From the NCBI GenBank assembly GCA_036555585.1, contig DATBLE010000060.1, positions 13,844 through 77,843 of the forward strand: 64,000 bases of DNA, in the 5' to 3' direction. Made by a program: the position numbers and the translations under genes. The DNA comes from DATBLE01 sp036555585. Its GTDB lineage: Bacteria; Actinomycetota; Thermoleophilia; Gaiellales; Gaiellaceae. Under the pieces are notes generated by a model. The model ran no database searches. It saw only the letters and a list, made by a program, of their open reading frames with translations, and had not been told where the DNA came from. Positions 24,429 to 32,648 of the stretch are shown here, piece by piece (position 1 is the stretch's first letter; each line of letters starts with the position of its first letter).

Positions 24429-26025
24429 CGAGCGTCCCGATCGGCGTGTACGGCCACACCTTCGCCGCCGCCGCCAGCGGGAGCTCGACGCAACCGAGGC
24501 TCTGCGGCGTGCCGAACGAGGCCCGGTTGAACGCGTGGATCCCCTCGCCGCCGTTGAAGTAGCTGATGTAGCGGATTCCGGGATCGTGGTAGTGGGAGCC
24601 GTCCGGGTTCGTGCCGCTCATCGTCCCGACCGGGATGTGCTCGAAGACGGGGAAGGTGCCGAGCTGGGTGGGCGCGGCGGGAACGCCCGTGTTCCCCGGC
24701 GAGGTGAGGATCACCCGGCCCTCGTGCCACAGGTTCAGCGACTGGGGGACGGACGAGTGGACGTAGACGTAGCTGTAGCCGCCGTCACGCGGCTTGCCCG
24801 CGATCACGTCCGCGATCAGCGCGCGCCAGACGTCGCGGCCTGCGAACCCGTCGACGGTGAGTCCGTGCTCGTTCTGGAAGGCCATGATCGCCCCGCGGAC
24901 GATCACGTTGTACCGGCCGGCCTGCCAGAGCCGGGCGAGCTCGGGCGGGACGTTCGGGTACCGCCAGGTGAACCGCCCGCGCGGCGGGTCGACGGCGGCC
25001 TCGAGCTGTCCGGCCGTCGTCCGTGGCGCGTCGGCGACGTCCGCCCGCCACTGCAGCGGGAGGTAGCGGAGCAACGCGAGCAGCTCCTCCAGCCGGAGCT
25101 CGGACGCGACCGGCGTCGCCCAGGCGATCGTCCGCGTCGCACGGCGGGCCGCGCCGACGACGGCCCGGACGGGGAGCTTCACCCTGACGTGCGAGTCGAG
25201 CCCGAACCCGTAGCCACGCGGGGCGAACTCGAGCGTGTGCGCGTCGATTTGTCGCCAGCGGCCGGGGGCCGGCGGCTCGAGCGCCGGCCCCCGCTTGCCG
25301 AGCGCCTTCGCCACCGGCTCCGAGAAGCGAAGGCGGATCGGCCGGTTCGCGGCGAGCTGCGCTCCTGCGTGCGGCGACGCCAGCACCATCGTCGCCTTTC
25401 CCGGTGGAAACCACGTCACCGTCGTCGGCGGCGGGAGCCGCTCCCAGTCGAGCGCGACCGCGCGGACGCCGACCGAGCCCGCGTCGCCCAGGCGCCCGAG
25501 GGAGACGGTCCGGGCGGGCCGCGGCAGACGGATCGTCTTCCGCGGGTGCACTGCCGTCAGCGCGACCTCCCGGACGGGCCGGTCGAAGCTCACGCGCACC
25601 GGCGCCCCGCGCTGCACGCGCAGCCAGCGGGAGGCCAGCTGCGCCGTCGGCGCCGTCAGCTCCAGCCGGGCAGTCTGCCTGCTGCCTGCGATCCAGCCCA
25701 CCCAGCCGGGCCGGCGGAAGACCGCCTCGGCGACGAGGCGGGTCCCGGCCGGGATCGGGCGGGCCGGCCGGAACGTCCCGTCGGGACGGAGCACGACCGG
25801 GATCGCCGTCCCGCCGGTGTCGCGCAGGGACAGGCCGACGAGGTCGCCCGAGAAGCGCGGCTGCTCCACCTGCCCCAGCGCGTCGGGATCGGGCCGGAGC
25901 CCACCGCGCGGCCAGGAGAAGTGGGCGAACGCGAGCGCCGCCAGGCAGACGGCCACGACGCCGAGCAGCGCCCACGGCCAGAGGCGCCGCCTCGCCGCCG
26001 CCTTCGTGACGAGCAGCGACGACAT
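24412..26025 (-). CDS. Membrane-anchored L,D-transpeptidase (YkuD) with Ig-like and peptidoglycan-binding domains
   Basis: A 537-residue cell-wall cross-linking enzyme. It has an N-terminal anchor (WALLGVVAVCLAALAFAHF, about residues 18-36), then beta-rich Ig-like segments (PVRVSFDRPVREVAL; RPIRLRFSEPVAKAL), a peptidoglycan-binding domain 1 (MAFQNEHGLTVDGFAGRDVW) and the YkuD domain. The active site reads IHAFNRASFG then PQSLGCVELP. The canonical motif is SxGCxR; the Arg is replaced by Glu here. The ATG overlaps the M23-like gene stop as TGATG. Confidence 0.9.
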   Translation of the reverse strand: MSSLLVTKAAARRRLWPWALLGVVAVCLAALAFAHFSWPRGGLRPDPDALGQVEQPRFSGDLVGLSLRDTGGTAIPVVLRPDGTFRPARPIPAGTRLVAEAVFRRPGWVGWIAGSRQTARLELTAPTAQLASRWLRVQRGAPVRVSFDRPVREVALTAVHPRKTIRLPRPARTVSLGRLGDAGSVGVRAVALDWERLPPPTTVTWFPPGKATMVLASPHAGAQLAANRPIRLRFSEPVAKALGKRGPALEPPAPGRWRQIDAHTLEFAPRGYGFGLDSHVRVKLPVRAVVGAARRATRTIAWATPVASELRLEELLALLRYLPLQWRADVADAPRTTAGQLEAAVDPPRGRFTWRYPNVPPELARLWQAGRYNVIVRGAIMAFQNEHGLTVDGFAGRDVWRALIADVIAGKPRDGGYSYVYVHSSVPQSLNLWHEGRVILTSPGNTGVPAAPTQLGTFPVFEHIPVGTMSGTNPDGSHYHDPGIRYISYFNGGEGIHAFNRASFGTPQSLGCVELPLAAAAKVWPYTPIGTLVTVER

Positions 26026-26891
26026 CAGAGGTTCCTCGCCTGGTTGACGAACCTGATCACGCGATGGCCGCGCGACGCGTTCCCACGGATGTCCGCCGCC
26101 TCCACGTCGAGGCGGTACTCGCCGTCGGGAAAGAGACGCGTGTCGAGCTTGCGCGCGAGCCAGAAGCGGAACAGCCCCGGCTTCTTCGGGTGGTTCTGGC
26201 GGGTGCCCCGGGCGTAGAAGTCTCCGAAGTGGACGTCGCTCGGCGGCTTGCCGGCGATCGCCGGCACGAACGACCTGCGGAAGTCCCAGACGACGCGCCA
26301 GCGGATGTGCGCGTGCCCGTTCCGGACGAGGCGCCAGCGGATGAACGCCGGCGTCACGGGCATCCCGTGCCACGGGGCCTGCGGTGCCGAGAGCGGCGGG
26401 TGGTCGAACGTCTCGACGATCAGGTCGACCCGTCCGTACAGTCCGCCGCCGGGCACGCGCGGGGTGACGATGCGGGCGACCACGGGCGCGCCGAAGTCCT
26501 CGTACGGCGTCAGGCCGCCGGGGCGCAGCGGATTCCAGTAGGCCCGGCCGCGCCGGTCCGCGAAGTGGACGTGCCCCCAGCCCTTCGCGATGTGGCCGAG
26601 CAGCGAGCCGCGGCGCACGTGCATCCCGCTCCGGACCGCCGGCACGACGTGCCAGTACGAGTGCTCCCGCTCGCCCTCGACCTCGACCACGGTGACGTTC
26701 TGGCCCTGAACCGAGATCCGGCCGCCGTCCACGGCGTAGACGGCGGTGCCGTCGAGCGCGGACACGTCGACGCCGAAGTGGAACGACTTCCCGCCGCGAT
26801 CGCCGATGCGCGGGTCGCCGAAGCCGCCGCGGACCGGATGCTGCCGGTCGAACGGCTTGATCGGCCAGGGATGACCCCCTCTGGGCGGCAC
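26025..26891 (-). CDS. M23-family (LytM-like) peptidase domain protein
   Basis: A 288-residue protein with the M23 zinc-peptidase signature: FHFGVDVSALDGT (H-x3-D) and GWGHVHFADR (H-x-H), framed by the beta-strand VEVEGEREHSYWHVVPAV. The C-terminal 130 residues form a beta-rich domain. GTG 26891 starts VPPRGGHPWPIKPFDRQHPV with no signal peptide, which is unusual for a wall hydrolase, so export by another route or a mis-set start is possible. It is translationally coupled to the L,D-transpeptidase, suggesting joint action on peptidoglycan. Confidence 0.8.
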   Translation of the reverse strand: MPPRGGHPWPIKPFDRQHPVRGGFGDPRIGDRGGKSFHFGVDVSALDGTAVYAVDGGRISVQGQNVTVVEVEGEREHSYWHVVPAVRSGMHVRRGSLLGHIAKGWGHVHFADRRGRAYWNPLRPGGLTPYEDFGAPVVARIVTPRVPGGGLYGRVDLIVETFDHPPLSAPQAPWHGMPVTPAFIRWRLVRNGHAHIRWRVVWDFRRSFVPAIAGKPPSDVHFGDFYARGTRQNHPKKPGLFRFWLARKLDTRLFPDGEYRLDVEAADIRGNASRGHRVIRFVNQARNL

Positions 26892-26955
26892 GACTTTCGA
26901 AACGGTAGCGAGTCGTCGCGAGGCATCGGGCCTCGCGGTGCCCGAAGATGGGCGG

Positions 26956-27945
26956 ATGAGGCGCGTTCGCTTCGCACCGAGCCCGACGGGGACGCTGCAC
27001 ATCGGCAACGCGCTCTCGGCGGTGGCGAACCGCGGCTTCGGCGGCTGGTTGCTGCTGCGGATCGACGACACCGACGCCGCGCGCAACGTCCCGGGCGGGG
27101 AGGAGGCGATCCTCCGCGACCTCGACTGGCTGGGCGTGACGTGGGACGAAGGGCCGGTGCGCCAGTCGGAGCGTGGCGAGCGGTACCGGGAGGCCGCCGC
27201 GAGGCTCGGTGTGACGCGCTTCGAGGGGACGACGCTGCTCCGGGAGGACGGTACGGCCACGTACCAGCTCGCCACCGTCGTCGACGACGTCGACTTCGGG
27301 ATCACGCACGTGATCCGCGGGAACGACCACCGGCCGAACGAGCCGATCCACCGCCGCCTGCACGAGGCACTCGGGACGCGGCCGCCCGAGTACGTCCACC
27401 ACGGGCTGATCCTCGGCGAGGACGGGAAGAAGCTGTCCAAGCGGGCCGAGGGAGCGACGGTCGCGTCGCTCCGCGACGCGGGCATCCCGGCCGAGGCCGT
27501 GCGGGCCTACCTGGAGGAGCTCGGGCTGCCGAAGCACGACGTGCACCTCGACCTGCCGCGGATCCGGCGGCTCGCGATCGAGGCGATCGAGGCGCTCCCC
27601 GGGGAGGAGCTGGCGCGGAGGGCCGGCGCCGATCCGCAATACGTCCCGGTGATGCGCGGCGCGCGGGATCTGGTCGAGGCCCGCGAGTACGCGCAGCTCG
27701 TCGCCGAGCCGCTGCCCCATGCGGCGACCGACGAGGAGACCCTCGCCCGCTACCGGGAGCTCGCCGGGCTGCCGCCCCGCGACCTGGTGCGCGAGCTGAA
27801 GGCGGTCGGCGGCAACCTGAAGGAGCTGCGGCTCGCGCTCACCGGCCGGCCCACCGGTCCCGAGCTCTCCGCGATACTGGCTGCGTTGCCGGAGGAGGAG
27901 GCACTGCGCCGTGTCGATCAGGCTCTACAGCACGCTCAGCCGTAG
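26956..27945 (+). CDS. Compact glutamyl-tRNA synthetase-like protein
   Basis: A class I synthetase of only 329 residues against about 470-490 for GluRS. It has the HIGH-type motif FAPSPTGTLHIGNALS (residues 6-21), TYQLATVVDDVDFGITHVIR, and the KMSKS-type motif EDGKKLSKRAEG (residues 155-166). About 65 residues between RYREAAARLG and VTRFEGTTLL, where GluRS and GluQ-RS carry the cysteine-containing connective region, are missing, and the anticodon domain is shortened. The end (LRLALTGRPTGPELSAILAA) is GluRS-like, so it is not a GluQ-RS. It overlaps cysS by 35 nt. Confidence 0.82.
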   Translation: MRRVRFAPSPTGTLHIGNALSAVANRGFGGWLLLRIDDTDAARNVPGGEEAILRDLDWLGVTWDEGPVRQSERGERYREAAARLGVTRFEGTTLLREDGTATYQLATVVDDVDFGITHVIRGNDHRPNEPIHRRLHEALGTRPPEYVHHGLILGEDGKKLSKRAEGATVASLRDAGIPAEAVRAYLEELGLPKHDVHLDLPRIRRLAIEAIEALPGEELARRAGADPQYVPVMRGARDLVEAREYAQLVAEPLPHAATDEETLARYRELAGLPPRDLVRELKAVGGNLKELRLALTGRPTGPELSAILAALPEEEALRRVDQALQHAQP

Positions 27946-29191
27946 GCTGGAGGAGCTGCCGGACCCGCCCGGACCGATCCGCATGTACGTCTGCGGCTCG
28001 ACCGTCTACCAGCGCGTCCACGTCGGCAACTCGCGACCGTTCGTGCTGGCCATGTGGCTGCGGCGCTGGCTGCGCTCGCGCGGCTACGAGGTCACCCTCG
28101 TCCACAACATCACCGACGTCGACGACAAGGTCTACGAGGAGGCGGCGAAGCTCGGCAAGGGCTCGCGGGAGCTCGCCGAGGAGGCGGCCGGCTGGTTCCT
28201 CCAGGACACCGACGACCTCGGGCTCGGCCGGCCGGACGTCGAGCCGCGCGCGAGCGAGACGATCCCCGAGATCCAGGCGTTCATCCAGGCGCTGATCGAC
28301 GACGGGCTCGCGTACGAGTCGCAGGGCGACGTCTACTTCCGCGTGGCGCGCTACCCCGACTACGGGCAGCTCTCCGGCGCGCGTCTCGAGGACATGGTCG
28401 CGCAGGAGCCGAACCCGGCCAAGGAGGACGAGCGGGACTTCGCACTCTGGAAGGCGCAGAAGCCGCACGAGGACGCCGCGTGGGACTCGCCGTGGGGGCC
28501 GGGCCGGCCCGGCTGGCACATCGAGTGCTCGGCGATGGCCGAGAAGCACCTCGGGCCGGAGTTCGAGGTCCACGGGGGCGGTCTCGACCTGCGCTTTCCG
28601 CACCACGAGAACGAGCTCGCCCAGTCGCGCTCGCGCGGCTACCCGTTCGCGCGGATCTGGCTGCACAACGGGATGCTGGAGCTTGGCGACGAGAAGATGT
28701 CCAAGTCGCTCGGGAACGTGGTCACGTTGCGCAACGTGCTCGACACCTGGGGACGCGAGGTCCTGCTGGTCTTCCACCTGGGCGGGCACTGGCGGAAGCC
28801 GGTGGACTTCACCGACGCGGCGCTCGAGAGCGCGCGAACGCAGCTCGCCGGGTTCCGGGAGGCGGTGGCGCTGCCGGCACGGACGGTCGGCGACTGGGAC
28901 GCCTTCGAGCAGGCGCTCGAGGAAGACTTCAACACGCCGGCGGCGCTCGCCCTGCTGCACGCCTGGGGCTCGAGCGGCGCACGCGAGGAGCTCGCCCGGG
29001 GCCTCGACCTCTTCGGGATCGGCACCGTGTTCCACGTGCCGCCCGAGCTCGAGCGGTTCCGCATCCGGCGGGAGGAGGCTCGGGCCGCAAAGGACTGGAC
29101 CGCCGCGGACGCGGCGCGCGAGCAGATCGAGGCATCCGGCTGGGCCGTCACCGACCATCCCGGCGGAACGTCGATCTGGCCGAAGCCGTGA
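27911..29191 (+). CDS. cysS: Cysteinyl-tRNA synthetase
   Basis: Charges tRNA-Cys. The 426 residues show the zinc-ligand Cys in MYVCGSTVYQRVHVGNSRP, which also holds the HIGH-type motif HVGN, further zinc ligands in GWHIECSAMAEKHLG and RFPHHENELAQS, and KMSKS in DEKMSKSLGNVV. GTG 27911 lies within the end of the gltX-like gene in another frame. At 426 residues it is shorter than the usual 460, mainly in the C-terminal helical region. The stop overlaps rlmB as GTGA. Confidence 0.95.
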   Translation: MSIRLYSTLSRRLEELPDPPGPIRMYVCGSTVYQRVHVGNSRPFVLAMWLRRWLRSRGYEVTLVHNITDVDDKVYEEAAKLGKGSRELAEEAAGWFLQDTDDLGLGRPDVEPRASETIPEIQAFIQALIDDGLAYESQGDVYFRVARYPDYGQLSGARLEDMVAQEPNPAKEDERDFALWKAQKPHEDAAWDSPWGPGRPGWHIECSAMAEKHLGPEFEVHGGGLDLRFPHHENELAQSRSRGYPFARIWLHNGMLELGDEKMSKSLGNVVTLRNVLDTWGREVLLVFHLGGHWRKPVDFTDAALESARTQLAGFREAVALPARTVGDWDAFEQALEEDFNTPAALALLHAWGSSGAREELARGLDLFGIGTVFHVPPELERFRIRREEARAAKDWTAADAAREQIEASGWAVTDHPGGTSIWPKP

Positions 29192-29883
29192 CCGCGACCT
29201 CCGAGCTGGTCTACGGTCGTCGGGCGGTTCGCGAGGCGCTTCGCGGCCGACGCGAGGTGCTCGAGTTGCTCGCCACCGAGCGGGCCGCCCGCGACGGCTG
29301 GGAGCGCAAGCCGAAGGTCGTCCCGGAGAAGACGTTGACGGAGCTGGCGGGCACGCGTGACCACCAGGGCGTCGTCGCACGGGTCGAGCCGTTCCGCTAC
29401 GCCGACGCGTACGAGCTCGCCACGGGTGAGCCGTTGCTGGTCGCGCTCGACCAGGTCACGGACCCGCGCAATCTCGGCGCCGTGATCCGGAGCGCCGAGG
29501 GTGCCGGGGCGACCGGCGTGATCCTGCCGGCGCACCGCTCGGCGCGGGTGACGCCGGCGGTCGCGCGCTCGTCCGCCGGCGCGGTCGAGCACCTACCCGT
29601 TGCAGTCGTCCCGAACCTGGCGCGGTACCTGAACGAGGTGAAGGGGCCGCGGCTCTGGGTCTACGCCGCCGACGCGGACGGGACGCCCATGGCCGACGCG
29701 GACCTGTCCGGGGGACTGTCCCTGGTGTTCGGCGCGGAGGGGAAGGGAATCCGTCCGCTGGTGCGCCGTGCCTGCGACGCGACCGTGTCGATCCCGCTGG
29801 CGGGGCGGGTCGAGTCGCTGAACGTCTCGGTGGCCGCAGCCGTCCTGCTCTACGAGGCGCGGAGGCAGCGGGCTCGTGCCTGA
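29188..29883 (+). CDS. rlmB: 23S rRNA (guanosine-2'-O-)-methyltransferase RlmB-like (SpoU)
   Basis: A SPOUT-fold RNA 2'-O-methyltransferase of 231 residues. The N-terminal substrate-binding domain (SELVYGRRAVREALRGRREV) is followed by the knotted catalytic domain with DQVTDPRNLGAVIRSAEGAG, LVFGAEGKGIRPLVR and IPLAGRVESLNVSVAAAVLL, the three SpoU motifs. GTG 29188 overlaps cysS by 4 nt. The cysS-rlmB-yacP-sigH order is conserved in Bacillus. Confidence 0.93.
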   Translation: MTATSELVYGRRAVREALRGRREVLELLATERAARDGWERKPKVVPEKTLTELAGTRDHQGVVARVEPFRYADAYELATGEPLLVALDQVTDPRNLGAVIRSAEGAGATGVILPAHRSARVTPAVARSSAGAVEHLPVAVVPNLARYLNEVKGPRLWVYAADADGTPMADADLSGGLSLVFGAEGKGIRPLVRRACDATVSIPLAGRVESLNVSVAAAVLLYEARRQRARA

Positions 29884-30313
29884 GCCCACGCTCTACCTCT
29901 TCGACGGCTACAACCTCATGCACGCGGGCAACTACGCCGACGTCCGCGAGCTGGTCGACCGGCTCGCCAGCTTCGTCGCCCAGGCCGGCGCTCGCGGCGT
30001 CGTCGTCTTCGACGGTCACGGGCAGGACGTCGACCGGGGGCCGTTGTCGGTGCGCTACGCGCCGCACGCGGACACCCTGCTGGAGCGCCTGGCAGCCGAG
30101 CACCGCGCCCGCGAGCAGGTGTGCCTCGTCTCGTCCGACATCGCGGTGCGCGGAACTTCGGGCGTCGAGGTCCGCAAGCTGACGTCGAAGACCTTCCTGC
30201 GCGACCTGGGATCGACCGAGCACCAGGAGCGAGCGCCACTGCGTCTCTCGGAGCGGCTCGACGAGGAGACGCGCGCCAAGCTGGAAAAGCTGCGCAGAGG
30301 GCAAGAAACCTAA
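29876..30313 (+). CDS. NYN-domain (YacP/Rae1-like) endoribonuclease
   Basis: A 145-residue PIN-like nuclease. Acidic residues of the active site are in LYLFDGYNLMHAGNY (residues 6-20), GVVVFDGHGQD and CLVSSDIAVRG. Bacillus YacP (Rae1), its positional homologue upstream of sigH, cleaves mRNA in the ribosomal A site. GTG 29876 overlaps the rlmB stop by 8 nt. The C-terminal tail is rich in Arg, Glu and Leu. The mechanism here is by homology only. Confidence 0.88.
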   Translation: MPEPTLYLFDGYNLMHAGNYADVRELVDRLASFVAQAGARGVVVFDGHGQDVDRGPLSVRYAPHADTLLERLAAEHRAREQVCLVSSDIAVRGTSGVEVRKLTSKTFLRDLGSTEHQERAPLRLSERLDEETRAKLEKLRRGQET

Positions 30314-30333
30314 CGAGCGGAAAAAATGCAAAA

Positions 30334-30366
30334 CCTCTTGTAACTTCTGCAAGAGGGTGCTATCTT
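30334..30366 (+). promoter_or_regulatory. sigH promoter with overlapping inverted repeat
   Basis: TTGTAA (30338-30343) and TATCTT (30361-30366) are separated by 17 nt, the best sigma-70-like promoter in the window. CCTCTTG (30334-30340) and CAAGAGG (30350-30356) form a perfect 7-bp inverted repeat across the -35 and spacer, the expected position for a repressor. A leader of about 60 nt follows. Confidence 0.65.
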
Positions 30367-30434
30367 CCGCCTCAACCTGAGGGTGAGACTTTCGCCGTCG
30401 AGCCCGATTCTGCCCCAGATCCAGGAGACTCCAC

Positions 30435-31100
30435 ATGCCCGCACGCGCCGCAACCGCAGTCCGGACACAGCAGAAGTCTCAGCGTGAGCTAGAGGATTTG
30501 CAGCTGGTCATGCGCGTCCACAACGGCGACGACCGCGCCCGGGAGGCGCTGATCCAGCGCTACACGGGCTTCGTGCGGATGAAGGCGAGCTCGTACTTCA
30601 TCGCCGGCGGGGAGCCGGAGGACCTGGTGCAGGAGGGGCTGATCGGGCTGTGCAAGGCGATGCGCGACTTCCGCGCCGACAAGGAGACGTCGTTTCGCTC
30701 CTTCGCCGAGCTGTGCGTGACCCGCCAGATCATCACCGCGATCAAGACCGCGACGCGCTTCAAGCACGCGCCGCTGAACACGTACGTCTCGTTCTCGCAG
30801 ACGCCTGCCGGCCAGGATCCCGACTCGGACGTGACGCTCGGCGACGCCTTGCCCGGATCGCACGTCCACGATCCGTCGGTGGCGGTGATCTCGACCGACG
30901 AGCTCAAGTCGCTGGTCTTCTGCCTCGGCACCGGGCTCTCGCCTCTGGAGGCCGACGCGCTCCGCATGTATCTCGAAGGCTCCTCCTACGAGGAGATGGC
31001 CGAGGTGCTCGACTGCGACACGAAGGCGATCGACAACGCCCTCCAGCGGGTCAAGCGGAAGATCCTCCAGCACCAGCGCTCGCGCGAAGTCCTGCAGTGA
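30435..31100 (+). CDS. sigH: RNA polymerase sigma factor, SigH-like
   Basis: A sigma-70 family factor of 221 residues. Region 2 contains RYTGFVRMKASSYFIAGGEP, EDLVQEGLIGLCKAMRDFRA and the promoter-melting segment SFRSFAELCVTRQIITAIK. Region 4 contains LSPLEADALRMYLEGSSYEE and the helix-turn-helix MAEVLDCDTKAIDNALQRVK. It is closest in layout to Bacillus SigH, and gene order agrees. ATG 30435 follows AGGAG with good spacing. It has its own promoter, so it can be expressed apart from cysS-rlmB-yacP. The regulon is unknown; no sporulation genes are in view. Confidence 0.93.
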   Translation: MPARAATAVRTQQKSQRELEDLQLVMRVHNGDDRAREALIQRYTGFVRMKASSYFIAGGEPEDLVQEGLIGLCKAMRDFRADKETSFRSFAELCVTRQIITAIKTATRFKHAPLNTYVSFSQTPAGQDPDSDVTLGDALPGSHVHDPSVAVISTDELKSLVFCLGTGLSPLEADALRMYLEGSSYEEMAEVLDCDTKAIDNALQRVKRKILQHQRSREVLQ

Positions 31101-31520
31101 CCAAGACCTCGGCGATCTCGTAGTCAGCTGCCCAGCGGATTCGCCGCCGCTGGCGGTTCCGCGTCGGCAGCACCCGAAGGTAGGCGATGGCGCGGTTCGG
31201 GAGATGTTCGATCGGGATCGGTACACCCCTTGGGTTTCCGGGCAGTACACGCCGAAGAAGTCGATCTGGCCGTCGTAGTCGCGACGAATGATCTTCGGAT
31301 TCGGGTGGTGTCCGTATGAACTACAGGTTCTGAAGATGACAGAACCGAGCCGAAGCCGACCAGTCTTGCACTGAACACGCATGAGGCTGAGCCCGTCGTC
31401 GATGACGAGGTCGTAGCGCGTGTTTTCCCCGAAGGGCACGAGGACTGTGTAGCCGAGCTCTCGAAGCGCCAGCATGACCGCCATCGTGGTTCGATCGCCG
31501 ATGGTCTTCGGGTGCTCCAT
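31051..31520 (-). pseudogene. Frameshifted PD-(D/E)xK nuclease-like gene
   Basis: From ATG 31520 the frame reads MEHPKTIGDRTTMAVMLALR, then TRYDLVIDDGLSLMRVQCKT with the D...Q-x-K arrangement of PD-(D/E)xK nucleases. Near 31230, just after CPETQGVY, the conserved continuation (IPIEHLPNRAIAYLRVLP, RRRIRWAADYEIAEVL) moves to another frame and ends at TGA 31053-31051, inside the sigH 3' end on the other strand. GACACT 6 nt before the ATG gives a leaderless-type start. It is probably a decaying selfish or restriction-type nuclease; a base-calling error is the alternative. Confidence 0.6.
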
Positions 31521-31609
31521 CCCGAAAGTGTCGCAGCTGCGTCGGACGATTTGTTCCCCAATCAGACAACGATCGTTCGGATAGTGGTCCGGAGCTACGA
31601 TGATGCCGC

Positions 31610-31682
31610 GCCGGAGTAGCTCAGCTGGTAGAGCACTGGTCTTGTAAATCAGCGGCCGTGGGTTCGAGTCCCACCTCCGGCT
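31610..31682 (+). tRNA. tRNA-Thr (anticodon TGT)
   Basis: A 73-nt cloverleaf: acceptor GCCGGAG/CTCCGGC, D-arm with AGCTCAGCTGGTAGAGC, anticodon stem CTGGT/ATCAG with loop CTTGTAA (anticodon TGT, reads ACA), and T-arm GTGGGTTCGAGTCCCAC. Discriminator is T and CCA is not encoded. TACGAT (31596-31601) is a plausible -10 just upstream. The end abuts the stop of the PLP lyase gene on the other strand. Confidence 0.95.
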
Positions 31683-32648
31683 CTAGGCTGATTCCAGCGC
31701 CTGCTCGAGGTCGGCCCAGAGGTCGTCGACGTCCTCGAGGCCGACCGAGAGCCGTAGCAGTCCGACCGGGACGCGGTCGCCCTCCCAGCGGTGCCGCGAC
31801 TCCATCGTCGACTCGACCCCGCCCAGCGAGGTCGCGTTCTTGATCACGCGCAGCGCGCGCTCGACGGGCAGCGGGTCCCCGGCGACGTCGAACGAGAGCA
31901 GCCCGCCGGAGCCGGGGTAGCGGACGATCTCGACCTTCGGGTGCGCGCGGAGCCGCTCCGCCAGCACGCGGGCCGTCTCGGTCTGGCGCTCGACCCGCAC
32001 GCGCAGCGTCTTGATCCCGCGCGTGACCAGCGCGGCGACGTCGGCCGCGCAGGCGGGGCCGGTTCGCTGCCTGAACTGCCAGAGCCGGTGATGGTCGTCG
32101 GCGTCCCGCGAGACGATCGCGCCGGCGAGGGCGTCGGAGTGGCCGGTCAGGTACTTCGTCGCCGAGTGGAGGACGAAGTCGGCGCCGTGCTCGAGCGGGC
32201 GGAGATAGACCGGGGTGGCCGCGGTCGAGTCGACGACGACGCGCGCGGGGTGGGCGGCAGCCGCCTCCAGGTCGGGCATCGTCAGGAACGGGTTCGACGG
32301 CGCCTCCAGCCAGATCAGGTCGACGCCGCCGGGCGGCGGGCCGGTCTGGTCGAACTCGACCGTCGTCAGGCCCCAGCGGCCGAGCTCCTCGCGCATCATC
32401 ACGCCGGTCCCGAAGTAGCAGCCTTCGGCGAGCGCGACCGTCCGACCGGGCTCCAGCAGGGCCAGCAGCAGCGCGAACGTCGCCGCGGAGCCGGACGAGA
32501 AGAGGAGCGCCTGTCCGTCCGGCGCGCCTTCGAGCCCGGCGAGCTTCCGCTCGGCCTCGACTCCCGTCGGATGCGCGTAGCGCGAGTAGAGGAACTCGCC
32601 GGGCTCGCCGTCGACGTACGGCCAGACGCTGCGGCGGTCGACGCTCAC
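31683..32648 (-). CDS. Cys/Met-metabolism PLP-dependent enzyme (cystathionine gamma-lyase/synthase-like)
   Basis: A 321-residue fold-type I PLP enzyme. The PLP lysine is in VLHSATKYLTGHSDALAG, with SSGSAATFALLLALL binding phosphate, LEAPSNPFLTMPDL, and the substrate-binding end LLRLSVGLEDVDDLWADLEQ. It lacks 30-40 N-terminal residues compared with MetB/MetC, starting close to the YSRYAHPTG motif. GTG 32648 overlaps the exporter stop as GTGA, so the two genes are one operon. It may act in transsulfuration or in thiol breakdown. Confidence 0.9.
   Translation of the reverse strand: MSVDRRSVWPYVDGEPGEFLYSRYAHPTGVEAERKLAGLEGAPDGQALLFSSGSAATFALLLALLEPGRTVALAEGCYFGTGVMMREELGRWGLTTVEFDQTGPPPGGVDLIWLEAPSNPFLTMPDLEAAAAHPARVVVDSTAATPVYLRPLEHGADFVLHSATKYLTGHSDALAGAIVSRDADDHHRLWQFRQRTGPACAADVAALVTRGIKTLRVRVERQTETARVLAERLRAHPKVEIVRYPGSGGLLSFDVAGDPLPVERALRVIKNATSLGGVESTMESRHRWEGDRVPVGLLRLSVGLEDVDDLWADLEQALESA

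Noticed and set aside
24412..27720. A single 1102-codon minus-strand frame suggesting a giant fusion of antisense gltX with the L,D-transpeptidase
   Set aside because: Only the part after ATG 26025 has domains; the rest is antisense to the GluRS-like gene or out of phase with the M23 gene.
26956..27945. GluQ-RS (YadB) identity for the short synthetase
   Set aside because: It lacks the GluQ-RS cysteine-containing region and keeps GluRS-like C-terminal elements.
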